Shown in pieces: positions 16,488 to 26,427 of a stretch of 64,000 nucleotides of DNA. The DNA is taken from assembly GCA_013200995.1 (NCBI GenBank), contig CP053688.1, forward strand, positions 1,550,001 through 1,614,000. The letters run 5' to 3'. Origin of the DNA: Arthrobacter citreus. Lineage in GTDB: Bacteria; Bacillota; Bacilli; Bacillales; Bacillaceae_G. The stretch's first letter is position 1. Each line of letters starts with the position of its first letter. The translations under genes were made by a program, and so were the position numbers. Under the pieces are notes generated by a model. It was not told the origin of the DNA. It did no database searches and was given only the letters and a program-made list of their open reading frames with translations.

Positions 16488-18086
16488 TTATTTAAGAAAA
16501 TCTATTGCTGCTCTTTCGATTTCCAAACCATTAATGTAACGTTCCATAAATAACTCAAATCCTTCTACATCTTTTGGATCAGGAGATATTGATTTCCCTA
16601 CTTTTTCTATAAATACTTGCTGGTTTAAATATTCTTCCAATAATTCGTTGCCTGATTTGTTGAGCATATAAGATGCTAGCAGTGCAATCCCCCATGCTCC
16701 TCCCTCTCCTGCTGTTTCCATTACCGATACTGGAACATTAAGAGCGGCGGCCATGATGTTTTGTCCTACACCTTCCGTTTTAAACAAACCACCGTGACCT
16801 AGTATTTCATCTAGTTTCACTTCTTCTTGTTTGAGAAGAATATCCATCCCAATCTTCAGTGCACCTAAGGCTGTATATAGATGAACACGCATGAAATTAG
16901 CCAGATTGAAATTGCTATTTGAAGAACGTACAAACAATGGACGCCCCTCTTCGAAGTGAGTCATATGTTCACCGGAAAGGTAACCATAAGCAAGTAAACC
17001 GCCACAATCCGGATCTCCTTGAAGAGCTAAGTTATAGAGAATTTCATATAATTTATTTCCATCAACTTCCATCCCTATTACTTTTGAGAATTCATCAAAC
17101 AGGCTGGTCCATGCATTTAAATCTGAAGTGCAGTTATTAGAATGAGCCATGGCTACCAAATTACCACTAGGTGTCGTGACTAGGTCAATTTCAGGATATA
17201 CTTTGGACAACTCCTTTTCTAATACTACCATTGCAAATACAGAAGTTCCCGCTGATACATTACCGGTTCGCTTAGCTACACTGTTTGTTGCGACCATACC
17301 AGTACCTGCATCACCTTCTGGCGGACAAAATGGAATACCAGGCTGAAGTTCTCCAGTAACATCTAGAAGCTTTGCACCTTCTTTTGTAAGATAACCTGCA
17401 TATTCGCCTGCCACCAACACCTTGGGCAGAATCTCTTCTAGTTTCCAAGGTAAATTATGTGCTGTAATCAAATCATTGAATTGATCAATCATTTTTTGAT
17501 TATAGTTTCTAGTATTCAAGTCAATTGGAAATACACCTGAAGCTTCACCAATTCCTAGCACTTTCTGTCCTGTCAATTTCCAATGGATATAACCAGCAAG
17601 AGTAGTCTGAAAGGTAATATCTGCTAAATGTTCTTCCTGATTCAAAATTGCTTGATATAGATGTGCGATACTCCAGCGCTGAGGAATTTGAAAGTTAAAT
17701 AACTCTGTTAGCACTTTTGACGCATGTTCGGTAATATTGTTACGCCAAGTACGAAATGGTACTAAAAGTTCTGCATCTTGGTCAGACGCCATATATCCAT
17801 GCATCATTCCACTAAAGCCAATAGCTTCTACTTTTTGTAAGGAGACTCCGAATTGGCTTTTTACTTCATCAACCAACTTTTTATAGCTGTTTTGTAAACC
17901 CTTCCAAATATCCTCTTCACTATAGGTCCATATATTGTTGATATAACTATTTTCCCAATCATGACTACCCGAAGCAATCGGTACATGATCTTCTCCAATG
18001 AGCACTGCCTTAATTCGAGTTGAACCAAGTTCTATTCCAAGAACTGTTTTACCACTTTGAATGGCGTCTCTTCGATCGAGACTCAT
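16488..18086 (-). CDS. araB: Ribulokinase, FGGY family (lactobacillus/clostridial AraB type)
   Basis: A 532-residue FGGY-family kinase that should phosphorylate L-ribulose to L-ribulose-5-phosphate. The nucleotide-binding start is [54 protein letters not shown] and [15 protein letters not shown] mark the sugar and ATP sites. It is unlike the roughly 560-residue B. subtilis AraB and instead resembles the Lactobacillus plantarum AraB type, which keeps the same [16 protein letters not shown] segment. The start is set to the ATG at 18086, 6 nt after GAGGTG; an upstream GTG lies inside that site. It is the last gene of the operon and follows araA by 42 bp. Confidence 0.88.
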   Translation of the reverse strand: MSLDRRDAIQSGKTVLGIELGSTRIKAVLIGEDHVPIASGSHDWENSYINNIWTYSEEDIWKGLQNSYKKLVDEVKSQFGVSLQKVEAIGFSGMMHGYMASDQDAELLVPFRTWRNNITEHASKVLTELFNFQIPQRWSIAHLYQAILNQEEHLADITFQTTLAGYIHWKLTGQKVLGIGEASGVFPIDLNTRNYNQKMIDQFNDLITAHNLPWKLEEILPKVLVAGEYAGYLTKEGAKLLDVTGELQPGIPFCPPEGDAGTGMVATNSVAKRTGNVSAGTSVFAMVVLEKELSKVYPEIDLVTTPSGNLVAMAHSNNCTSDLNAWTSLFDEFSKVIGMEVDGNKLYEILYNLALQGDPDCGGLLAYGYLSGEHMTHFEEGRPLFVRSSNSNFNLANFMRVHLYTALGALKIGMDILLKQEEVKLDEILGHGGLFKTEGVGQNIMAAALNVPVSVMETAGEGGAWGIALLASYMLNKSGNELLEEYLNQQVFIEKVGKSISPDPKDVEGFELFMERYINGLEIERAAIDFLK

Positions 18087-18128
18087 CTTACTCACCTCAA
18101 GCCCTAGAATTTATGCAAATCTATTAAT

Positions 18129-19613
18129 CTATCTGTAAATAACATCGTTCCAACGTAATTCATTATTGAATGCCTCTGTTTTAGTATCTTTGTTAATTAC
18201 AACCATCTCTATTCCAGTAAGTTCAGCGAAATCTCTCAGCTGTTCAGTCGTTACTTTGAAAGAAAAGCTAGTATGGTGCGCTCCTCCGGCTTGAATCCAA
18301 TTTTCAACCGCTTGATTTAAGCTGGGTTCGGTTTTCCATAACACTCTTGCAACTGGAAGATTTGGCATCTCTATTTCTGGTTGAACTGCTTCAACCTCAT
18401 TAACTAGTAATCGAAAGCGATGTCCAAGGTCAATGATCGTTGCATTTAATGCGCTACCGCCTCTCCCATCAAATACAATTCGAGCTGGATCTTCTTTGCC
18501 ACCAATTCCAAGTGGATGGACCTCAATTTTTGGACGAGTTGCTGAGATTGAAGGGCAGACTTCAAGCATATGCGCACCAAGAACCATTTCATTTCCCGGT
18601 TCAAAATGATAGGTGTAGTCTTCCATAAATGATGTCCCTTCATTTCCTGCTATAATTTTCATCAATCTTACAAGTGCTGCCGTCTTCCAGTCACCTTCAC
18701 CTGCAAAACCGTATCCTTGTTCCATCAAACGTTGAACAGCAAGACCTGGAAGTTGTTTCATGCCATGCAAGTCTTCAAAAGTTGTCGTAAATGCAGTATA
18801 TCCGCCTTCTGCAAGAAAATTCTTCATCCCTAGTTCAATTCTAGCTTGATAACGGATTGACTCTCGGATTGGACTATCGCTCAGCCCTTCAGGCGTAATG
18901 TCATATTGCTGCTCATATTCAGCCATTATCTGGTCAATTTCATGTTCGGTTACATCATTCATTCGCTGAACGAGGTCTCCCACTCCGTATCCATTCACAG
19001 TCCAGCCAAGCTTGATTTGTGCTTCAATCTTATCACCCTCGGTTACTGCAACTTGACGCATATTATCACCAAATCTTGCAATTTTAAGATTTTTACTTTC
19101 CTCAAATCCTGCTGCAGTTCTCATCCAGCTGCCAATTCGTTCTCTTACTGTTGGATTCTCCCAATGGCCCATAATAACTTTACGCTTAATTTTCATGCGA
19201 GCTGTGATAAAACCATGTTCGCGGTCTCCATGCGCGGCCTGATTCAAGTTCATGAAATCCATATCAATTGTATCCCATGGTATATCTCTATTAAATTGCG
19301 TGGCTAAGTGTAGATATGGCTTTTGAAGTGAAGAAAGACCCGCAATCCACATTTTAGATGGTGAAAAAGTGTGCATCCACGTAATGATTCCAGCACAATT
19401 TTGATCAGCATTTGCTTCTAACATTAATTTACGGATTGATTCTGAATCTTTTAATACTGTTTTAAAAAGTACTTTATATTGGATACGAGAATCATCGTCC
19501 AGCCCATTTACTATCGCTTTAGAATTCTCCTCCACTTGACGAAGTACATCTTCTCCATACAATAATTGACTTCCAGTTACAAACCAAAATTCATAGTTTT
19601 TTGTAGATAACAA
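18129..19613 (-). CDS. araA: L-arabinose isomerase
   Basis: A 494-residue enzyme that converts L-arabinose to L-ribulose with a Mn2+ cofactor. The opening YEFWFVTGSQLLYGEDVLRQVEENSK is diagnostic, and the length is within two residues of B. subtilis AraA. Conserved segments include TWMHTFSPSKMWIAGL, LHLATQFNRDIPW and TFEDLHGMKQLPGLAVQRLMEQGYGFAGEGDWKTAAL, which hold the metal-binding Glu and His residues; GAHMLEVCP follows. Translation begins at TTG, 7 nt after AGGAGG. It lies between araD and araB. Confidence 0.96.
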   Translation of the reverse strand: MLSTKNYEFWFVTGSQLLYGEDVLRQVEENSKAIVNGLDDDSRIQYKVLFKTVLKDSESIRKLMLEANADQNCAGIITWMHTFSPSKMWIAGLSSLQKPYLHLATQFNRDIPWDTIDMDFMNLNQAAHGDREHGFITARMKIKRKVIMGHWENPTVRERIGSWMRTAAGFEESKNLKIARFGDNMRQVAVTEGDKIEAQIKLGWTVNGYGVGDLVQRMNDVTEHEIDQIMAEYEQQYDITPEGLSDSPIRESIRYQARIELGMKNFLAEGGYTAFTTTFEDLHGMKQLPGLAVQRLMEQGYGFAGEGDWKTAALVRLMKIIAGNEGTSFMEDYTYHFEPGNEMVLGAHMLEVCPSISATRPKIEVHPLGIGGKEDPARIVFDGRGGSALNATIIDLGHRFRLLVNEVEAVQPEIEMPNLPVARVLWKTEPSLNQAVENWIQAGGAHHTSFSFKVTTEQLRDFAELTGIEMVVINKDTKTEAFNNELRWNDVIYR

Positions 19614-19685
19614 TGTAAATCCTCCTAAGTAAATAAAAGATCGTAATCTAAAAAAATAGGTTAAGTTAAACTAAACTCCTCTGCA

Positions 19686-20381
19686 TTACTTTTGGCCATA
19701 ATAGGCATTTGCACCATGCTTACGAAGATAATGCTTATCAAGAAGAAATTGGTCAATCGCCTTTATTTGAGGGTTCAGTATATAAGTATTTAACGCCATT
19801 TTTGCTACTTCTTCTAAAACCACGGCATTATGTACCGCTTCGTAAGCATTTTTTCCCCAACTAAATGGAGCGTGACCAGATAGTAAAATACCTGGTACTG
19901 CCACAGGGTCAAGCCCTTCTTTTTTGAAGGTTTCAATAATAACGTTTCCTGTTTCACGCTCATATCCACGGTCAATTTCCTCCCTTGTCAACGTACGAGA
20001 ACATGGAATATCTCCATAGAAATAATCCGCATGCGTTGTACCAAGTGCAGGAATTTTCCTCCCTGCTTGGGCCCAACTTGTAGCCGCCGGAGAGTGAGTA
20101 TGCACAATTCCACCTATTTGAGGAAATGCACGGTATAAGGCAAGATGAGTTGGTGTGTCAGAAGAAGGTCTTAAGGATCCTTCAACTATATTTCCGTATA
20201 AATCTAAGACAACAAGATCATCTATTTGTAGCTCGTCATATGGTACACCACTGGGTTTAATGACAACCAACCCTGTTTCATGATCAATTCCACTCACATT
20301 TCCCCAAGTAAAAGTGACTAAACCATGTTTTGGAAGCTGAAGATTCGCTTCCAAAACATCTTTTTTTAATCTTTCTAACAT
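19686..20381 (-). CDS. araD: L-ribulose-5-phosphate 4-epimerase
   Basis: A 231-residue class II aldolase-fold enzyme that converts L-ribulose-5-phosphate to D-xylulose-5-phosphate, the entry to the pentose phosphate pathway. [25 protein letters not shown] and [35 protein letters not shown] carry the phosphate site and the zinc-binding [11 protein letters not shown] and [11 protein letters not shown] supply further ligands. Its length matches the family (about 229-231). It is the first of the three catabolic genes and follows the secreted glycosidase gene by 97 bp, without a terminator between. Confidence 0.95.
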   Translation of the reverse strand: MLERLKKDVLEANLQLPKHGLVTFTWGNVSGIDHETGLVVIKPSGVPYDELQIDDLVVLDLYGNIVEGSLRPSSDTPTHLALYRAFPQIGGIVHTHSPAATSWAQAGRKIPALGTTHADYFYGDIPCSRTLTREEIDRGYERETGNVIIETFKKEGLDPVAVPGILLSGHAPFSWGKNAYEAVHNAVVLEEVAKMALNTYILNPQIKAIDQFLLDKHYLRKHGANAYYGQK

Positions 20382-20478
20382 GATGTCTCCTCCTTTGGAT
20401 TAGGCAAATTTCGCCACAATCAAAGTGATTTTAAAGACGGGAGTTTCAGATTTACTTACTAGATTGAAATTTTCATAT

Positions 20479-23400
20479 CTACTTAATATAGAACTCAAGT
20501 TCAGCAACATTGCCATACCCGCCATCCGGGCTTACATATCGAATATAGCGATAAGCTGTTTCGCCTGATAATTTTGCTACATTCCATCCAAGCTCAGGTG
20601 TTGAAGAAATCGTGTATAGATCAACAAATCCTTCAGTCGGTGATATGTTTGAGCCTTGAATTTTTCCTCCTACCATTCTTCCTGTATAGCCTGCACGCGG
20701 ATAGTAACGTATTTCTTTTACCACACTTTGATTACCTGATCCTAAGTCAATTCCTGTATAGCCACCATTTGCTTGACTAAAGTCATAGAAAGTATTGATA
20801 TTTCCATCAAATGCCTTATCATATTCCCCACCTGGTGCCCATGGAGGATTTTTTCCAAATGGTACTCCTGTTACTTGAGCTAGCTGATTTGTAATATTTA
20901 CGACCATTTCACTTACAACTCCAGATCCATCCGCTGCCGTAGCTACAACTTTCACTTGACCATTTTTACCTACTTTATTTGCAGATAACAATCCATCCGA
21001 AGAGATCGTAGCTAATTCAGTTTCTGAACCATTTAAATTAAATACGGACCACTTAACACTCTGCTCAGCATTTGCAGGAATAACCTGTGCTTCCAGTTTC
21101 AATGTGCCACGATTTGTCGTAATTGTTTTTTCTCCATTTTTTCCGGTCAAACTAATTTTAGATACATTATCATAAAGATCAATCGAATTAAGGCTGTCCT
21201 CAATAGTAACTGAATCTCCGTTACTTTTTCCTAAAGTTATATTCGATGATGAAATATAGGTCGTTAACTTTTCATTTACCTTAGCTTTCATATTGATTTT
21301 TACTAGATCACTCACTTGTTTAAAATGTCCTGGTGCGCCTTCTAGTACAATATCCACTACTCCTGGCTCGACTGATTTCTTAGTTGTAACCTTAATTTTG
21401 CTACTTAGAGATTCAGCTGAAACAAAATCCATTGTTTCAGAATCATAGTTTAGTTGCATCTTAAATGTGTGAATATTATCTTCTAAATCGTTAAGCGAAT
21501 AAGTAAGATTAAACGAATTATTTACTTTTACTGAATTCGGTCCTTTTACCGATAATGTCGTTTCAGTTGTTTCTGGTGCTGCAATCTCAATTTTATCAAT
21601 ATTCGGTGCATATTGTTCATAATCCGGTGACTCCGTATCGTTATAGAATCGAATTGTGTTAGTACCTTTTTTAAGATTTACCTCCAAAACAATCGATTTA
21701 AATGTTTCCCAACTATACGTACTTCTAAAGTAAGTCTTTTCTCCAGATCCACCATTAACGCTAATGTTTGCATGTCTTTCAACTACGTTTGCATTATAAT
21801 CATGATTACCTTTTTGTTCATTATTTGCATAGTGAACAATCAACTTATATTTTCCACTTTTTGGAACGACAATATCATTAAACTGAAGATAATTATTGGC
21901 ACCTTTTCCGATTAAACCAACATATTTATTCCCTGAAGCATATGCGCTTTCTTGTACATTAGCTGTGCCAGCAACAGTATTACTCGTTTTTTCAGCCTCG
22001 ATAACTTGAATTAATCCCTCAGTATCCTTAGGTGCCGCTTTTACCTCTAGATTATCGATATTTAAATTACCTTTTACATTCTTTAATTCTATTAAGTTAA
22101 TTCCAGCTTTTAGATAGCGAATTTCTGAATGAGTATTCCAATCATCTTCTGAATTTGTACGTTCTAACTTAATATCCTTCACTTTGTTTCGGTCGACATA
22201 GTATTCCACACTGCTGTTTGCACTGTCTGTTGAGTACTTAAAATTCGCCTCATAATATCCATTTTTTTCTACATTCACGACAAACATAACGCCTGAATGA
22301 TCATCTTTTGAAAAATCAACATAACCAGTGCCACTATATTGATCAAGTTTTGAGTTTACTATTCCATCTGTTTCAGCATATTCCGCCTCGTACAAATCAG
22401 CTTTTGGAGCTAAAACCCCTGCAAACTTACCAACTCGTGTAATGTCAATTCGGTCTAGAAGAGCTACTCTCGTTAAAAGTCCATCCTGCATGACGGGCAT
22501 TCCAGAGAACGTTAGTGTATGTTCACCAGCTTTTAAGTCTAAATATACCTTTTTGATGCCTATAAATTTAAAGCCAATATTAGCTTGATAAACAATTTCG
22601 GTTGCATCTCCGTTATCAACCTTAAACGCGTGTTTCGCAGTTTTTCGTCGATCGGCAATCGCTGCTTCAGGGCCTAGTGGACCGTTTCCATAATAAACAT
22701 CCATTAAATATTTTCCATCTTCAGGTACATTGACTGTAAATTTCACACTGCTATTTTCATCATCAATGCCTCCAACTTGTTTCCCACCAGAAGTAGGCCA
22801 TTCTATATATGCGCTGCTATTACCTAAATCATATACACTTGCTTTTCCACTAAGCTTTGCATTTTCTGCTTCATAGATTTTTTTCCATGGCTGTTTCGGA
22901 TAGGTTGTTTTTGCTGTTGCAGGAGTGACAATCGCTTTATATGCAGACATATTGTTCATATTTGAGACAGGAACGATTACTTTACCATCAACAACTGGAT
23001 AATCTTTTTCTTGTACGACTACTGGATTACCTGCAGCACCATCAAATCCAGTCCAAGCACTTTCCCAAATCGTTACATGTACTGAATTACCAAATTCTTG
23101 GTGCTTATTAAATCCTTTTAACACAAGATCAGCACTACCATTAGTACCTCCAAAAACGACTTGAGATTGCTTTTTCGATTGGTCAATTGTTGCAATTCCT
23201 TCTAATCCCATTTCGTTAACATTTGGAGGAGTTACTTCAACCGATTGTTTTCCCTTCATTTCCGCGGTCCATTTATAAAGCCACCAAGCTCCATTAACTT
23301 GATTATTTCCTACAACCAAGTCATTTAAATTGTCAGCCATATGCCAATATGGAAGTTCTCCATATACTTTACTTCTTTCAAACTTTGCAAGAAATTGCAA

Positions 23401-24213
23401 AAGTACGCCTTGATTAGATGGATCTCTCGGACGAGCATATTCATTAATATTAATTTCAAGCGGTCCGATTCCTAAGTCTTTTTCGATTGAACGAAAATCA
23501 TTATATCTGGAGTTCCATCCTGAGAAGAAATTATCTCCTAGTTCATGCCAAGTTACGATATCAGGTAAAACATTATTTTCTTTAGCAAATTTGAAGAAAT
23601 TACGATAAACAGTGGAGTTATAGCTAGCAAAGTTTGGTCCTGCAATCTTGGCATCTGGATGAAGTGATTTTATTTTCTCAACGACAGTTTTCCAATCTGA
23701 GAAAAAACGTGCTTGCGCATCAGCATTCATTCCGCCATACCAAATTTGATCTGGTTCATTGAACGGTACATAAACAAATGTATTTTTATTTGGATTCTCA
23801 ACAACTTTTTTCACAATCGTCTCGACTTTATTCACATAATCTGGAATACCAGTAAATTCGTATGGCCACTTTTCATAATAATCCTGCAAGTAGATTTGTA
23901 TTTGTTGACCTCCCGCTTCAAGGAAATAGTCTGAAATCTTTAAAGCATCACCATTTGGATGTTGCAACCCATCTGGGGCTTTTTGAACTGCTGCATTTGG
24001 CTTAAGCGGGATAATCGTGTTAATGTCAGGAACATTTGGTTCACTCATACCATATAAGAAACCAGCTCCTCCGTTTAACATCTTTCCAGTTTCTTTCGAT
24101 AAATCAACTTCTAGCTGTGGGTCTGCTGCTGCAGAGGTCTTTCCCGGTGCAAAGCTAATTCCGCTGCAAATTAAGATTGTACAAAAAAGACAGGTAACGA
24201 TTTTTTTTAACAT
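20479..24213 (-). CDS. Secreted multidomain clan GH-A glycosidase with carbohydrate-binding, cohesin-like and discoidin domains
   Basis: A 1244-residue exported protein. A signal peptide (about 1-29, ending KTSAA) precedes a (beta/alpha)8-type catalytic region at about 35-430. VYVPFNEPDQ gives a probable acid/base Glu153, and LEININEYARP gives a probable nucleophile Glu258, the clan GH-A arrangement. After it come three CBM6/35-like domains (about 446-593, 606-726 and 736-879; each opens with a YEAE/IEAE motif). A cohesin-like beta-domain (885-1012), a Big2-type immunoglobulin-like domain (1016-1108) and a discoidin/CBM32 domain (1113-1244) follow. No LPXTG or S-layer anchor is seen, so it is probably released. 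Inside the arabinose operon it likely frees arabinose-containing sugars from arabinan or arabinogalactan; the exact specificity and GH family are unproven. Confidence 0.8.
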   Translation of the reverse strand: MLKKIVTCLFCTILICSGISFAPGKTSAAADPQLEVDLSKETGKMLNGGAGFLYGMSEPNVPDINTIIPLKPNAAVQKAPDGLQHPNGDALKISDYFLEAGGQQIQIYLQDYYEKWPYEFTGIPDYVNKVETIVKKVVENPNKNTFVYVPFNEPDQIWYGGMNADAQARFFSDWKTVVEKIKSLHPDAKIAGPNFASYNSTVYRNFFKFAKENNVLPDIVTWHELGDNFFSGWNSRYNDFRSIEKDLGIGPLEININEYARPRDPSNQGVLLQFLAKFERSKVYGELPYWHMADNLNDLVVGNNQVNGAWWLYKWTAEMKGKQSVEVTPPNVNEMGLEGIATIDQSKKQSQVVFGGTNGSADLVLKGFNKHQEFGNSVHVTIWESAWTGFDGAAGNPVVVQEKDYPVVDGKVIVPVSNMNNMSAYKAIVTPATAKTTYPKQPWKKIYEAENAKLSGKASVYDLGNSSAYIEWPTSGGKQVGGIDDENSSVKFTVNVPEDGKYLMDVYYGNGPLGPEAAIADRRKTAKHAFKVDNGDATEIVYQANIGFKFIGIKKVYLDLKAGEHTLTFSGMPVMQDGLLTRVALLDRIDITRVGKFAGVLAPKADLYEAEYAETDGIVNSKLDQYSGTGYVDFSKDDHSGVMFVVNVEKNGYYEANFKYSTDSANSSVEYYVDRNKVKDIKLERTNSEDDWNTHSEIRYLKAGINLIELKNVKGNLNIDNLEVKAAPKDTEGLIQVIEAEKTSNTVAGTANVQESAYASGNKYVGLIGKGANNYLQFNDIVVPKSGKYKLIVHYANNEQKGNHDYNANVVERHANISVNGGSGEKTYFRSTYSWETFKSIVLEVNLKKGTNTIRFYNDTESPDYEQYAPNIDKIEIAAPETTETTLSVKGPNSVKVNNSFNLTYSLNDLEDNIHTFKMQLNYDSETMDFVSAESLSSKIKVTTKKSVEPGVVDIVLEGAPGHFKQVSDLVKINMKAKVNEKLTTYISSSNITLGKSNGDSVTIEDSLNSIDLYDNVSKISLTGKNGEKTITTNRGTLKLEAQVIPANAEQSVKWSVFNLNGSETELATISSDGLLSANKVGKNGQVKVVATAADGSGVVSEMVVNITNQLAQVTGVPFGKNPPWAPGGEYDKAFDGNINTFYDFSQANGGYTGIDLGSGNQSVVKEIRYYPRAGYTGRMVGGKIQGSNISPTEGFVDLYTISSTPELGWNVAKLSGETAYRYIRYVSPDGGYGNVAELEFYIK

Positions 24214-24279
24214 TCATTTGTCTCCCTTTTTATTATTTTTACAATCTAGATCTCCACGGTGTAAGAACTTGATGAATTT

Positions 24280-26415
24280 TTAGTTTTTTTTCTGATTGTT
24301 TACTGTAACTTCAAATAGTCTTGCAGCATTCCTTTTAGGGATATTAACTGTTAATGTGCCACTATGTTTGTTCCATTTGTAATCTACTTCACCTTTTGAT
24401 GGATAAGCTAATTTCACTTCTACATCTTTATTATTTAGATGGTTTAAAGGGATAAGGAATTTTTCCTCACTTGAATCCTGTCTCCAAACGGCTATAAAAT
24501 TCTTATTTCCGTTTCTTAAGGCAAAGCTCATCCAAGAATCACCAAGATTAGGTAAATCGGTTGGCCAATAAGGGGTACTAGTTGCGATGTATTGACGAAT
24601 TGTTTTATAGTATTCAATTGCTTCTTTTACTAAAAGAAAGCGTTCTGGACTTATTTCAGCAAGATGTCCGCTTTGATGAATTCTTAGGAGTAAGCTATTT
24701 ACCATGTTAAAAATTACTTCTTCTTCATCTCCTTCTTTTAACGGATATGACCAAACTGCACACTGTTCGGGTGTTACTAGAGAGGTTGCTGCAGCAGCTA
24801 TTGCACCATTTTTTAAGTAGTCTGTTTGATCACTGCTAGATTGAAGGCTATGACGGCTTAGTAAACTATAATCCATTCGCATCCCACCGCTACTACAGTT
24901 TTCGATTACTAAATCAGGATATTTTGCAAATATTTGATCAAGCCAGCCTAAATAAGCCCGGTTATGCTCAAGTAAACCATCACCCATTGAATCTGCATGA
25001 TAATCAGTACCCACTCCAGCATTAATGTTATAGTCCATTTTGATGTACCCAACACCATACTCGGCTACTAATCTATTAATTATTCCAGTTGCAAAATCTC
25101 TTACCTCAGGATTTCGATAATCTAACTGATACCTAGAATGATCAATCACTCTCTTACCATGTCGCAGAAAAAACCATTCATCTGGAACTTTACTTGCAAG
25201 TGGGCAGTTGATTCCCATTACTTCTAGCTCTAACCAAAGTCCAGGTACCATACCCATGCTCCGGATATAATTTAAAACTTCAGTAATTCCATTTGGAAAA
25301 CGCTCTTTAGAAGGAATCCACTCCCCTACTCCATCCCACCAATAACCATCTGAATACCACCCACAATCGATGCAAAAATATTCGCAACCAGCTTCAGATG
25401 CAGCATCAATTAGCGGTAGCAATTTTTCTGTCGTTGGGTCGCCGAATAAGCAATTCATATAGTCATTAAAAATTACTGGTAAATGTTTATTATCATTATT
25501 TGGACGACGAATTCTTCTACGATATGTAGTAATTTCTGAAATTGCATTTTCCATCCCCCCACAAATTGCGCCAATTGCAACAGGTACAGAAACAAAGGTT
25601 TCGCCAGGAATTAGCTCTTTCCACCACTGATTCTCATTTTCTGTAGGTCCACTTAACTGTAAATAAAGTGAACCCGCTATATCGCTTATTTCCCAATGCC
25701 AAGAACCGTGGTGTTCAATTTGCCAAATAAAACCTGTTCCAGTCTCTGTATTTTCTAAAAAAGCCATTGGAACATATTGTGAAGTTGACCACGTTCCAGT
25801 ACTTGAATAAGATAATCTTTTCATTGAAAATTCATTAACTGTGTATAACCCCAATTCGGTCAATGAGTATTGTTGCCATTGTGCTTCTCCATACCATGTA
25901 TTATGGGGGATATGTAATCTCATTTTTTCCTCTCTGTTTGCTAACCCCTCTTTATCAATACCTGTATAAGCAAAAGATGAAACATACTCCATACCAACTG
26001 GCTCGTTTCCTTTATTAACAACCTCTGTCCACGTTCTTACAATCTGAACACCGTTAAAAAATTGCAAAAATGAATTGACCTCAACATTAGTTATTTCATC
26101 AATCATTTCAAACACAATTCTACGGCCGTTTAAATTGCCAGTATCCTTAAAATTTCGTAATTTTAAGCGTCTCCCCGGATTTGTTCCAGTATGTTTTGAA
26201 CCATGATGATCATTTTGATTTTCACCAGAAAAATGAATTTCAACAAGACGATACTTACTTCTTTTACGATCATCCCAATTTAAATACTCATTTGAAGGAA
26301 TAGACGAAAAGTGAAGAAATCTAACATCTTTGTCCTCGGTGACCTCAAATGCAAGGAAAATTCCGTTTTCTTCGATTTCGATTATTTTTCCAACTTTTTC
26401 TATTACTTCTGACAT
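24280..26415 (-). CDS. GH36-like glycosidase, probably acting on imported arabinosides or galactosides
   Basis: A 711-residue cytoplasmic enzyme of the alpha-galactosidase superfamily. It has an N-terminal beta-sandwich (about 1-305) and a barrel with FCIDCGWYSDG and GLWLELEVMG. YIKMDYN holds the presumed nucleophile Asp461, and HSLQSSSDQTDY holds the presumed acid/base Asp529. It is only distantly similar to the GH36 enzyme at 5920-8145. Beta-L-arabinopyranose has the ring geometry of alpha-D-galactose without C6, and some members of the alpha-galactosidase families cleave beta-L-arabinopyranosides. With araBAD next door, that activity is a reasonable guess; alpha-galactosidase is the alternative. 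A perfect AAGGAGG site precedes the ATG. It lies 12 bp from the permease gene upstream. Confidence 0.8.
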   Translation of the reverse strand: MSEVIEKVGKIIEIEENGIFLAFEVTEDKDVRFLHFSSIPSNEYLNWDDRKRSKYRLVEIHFSGENQNDHHGSKHTGTNPGRRLKLRNFKDTGNLNGRRIVFEMIDEITNVEVNSFLQFFNGVQIVRTWTEVVNKGNEPVGMEYVSSFAYTGIDKEGLANREEKMRLHIPHNTWYGEAQWQQYSLTELGLYTVNEFSMKRLSYSSTGTWSTSQYVPMAFLENTETGTGFIWQIEHHGSWHWEISDIAGSLYLQLSGPTENENQWWKELIPGETFVSVPVAIGAICGGMENAISEITTYRRRIRRPNNDNKHLPVIFNDYMNCLFGDPTTEKLLPLIDAASEAGCEYFCIDCGWYSDGYWWDGVGEWIPSKERFPNGITEVLNYIRSMGMVPGLWLELEVMGINCPLASKVPDEWFFLRHGKRVIDHSRYQLDYRNPEVRDFATGIINRLVAEYGVGYIKMDYNINAGVGTDYHADSMGDGLLEHNRAYLGWLDQIFAKYPDLVIENCSSGGMRMDYSLLSRHSLQSSSDQTDYLKNGAIAAAATSLVTPEQCAVWSYPLKEGDEEEVIFNMVNSLLLRIHQSGHLAEISPERFLLVKEAIEYYKTIRQYIATSTPYWPTDLPNLGDSWMSFALRNGNKNFIAVWRQDSSEEKFLIPLNHLNNKDVEVKLAYPSKGEVDYKWNKHSGTLTVNIPKRNAARLFEVTVNNQKKN

Positions 26416-26427
26416 GTTGAAACCTCC

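Noticed and set aside
18906..19307. Plus-strand 133-codon frame inside araA
   Set aside because: It lies antisense to araA, whose frame is conserved throughout; the product shows no recognisable pattern.
20479..24213. Cellulosome component because of the cohesin-like domain
   Set aside because: No dockerin or scaffoldin genes occur in the window, the rest of the protein is a free multimodular enzyme, and the domain assignment itself is only by pattern.
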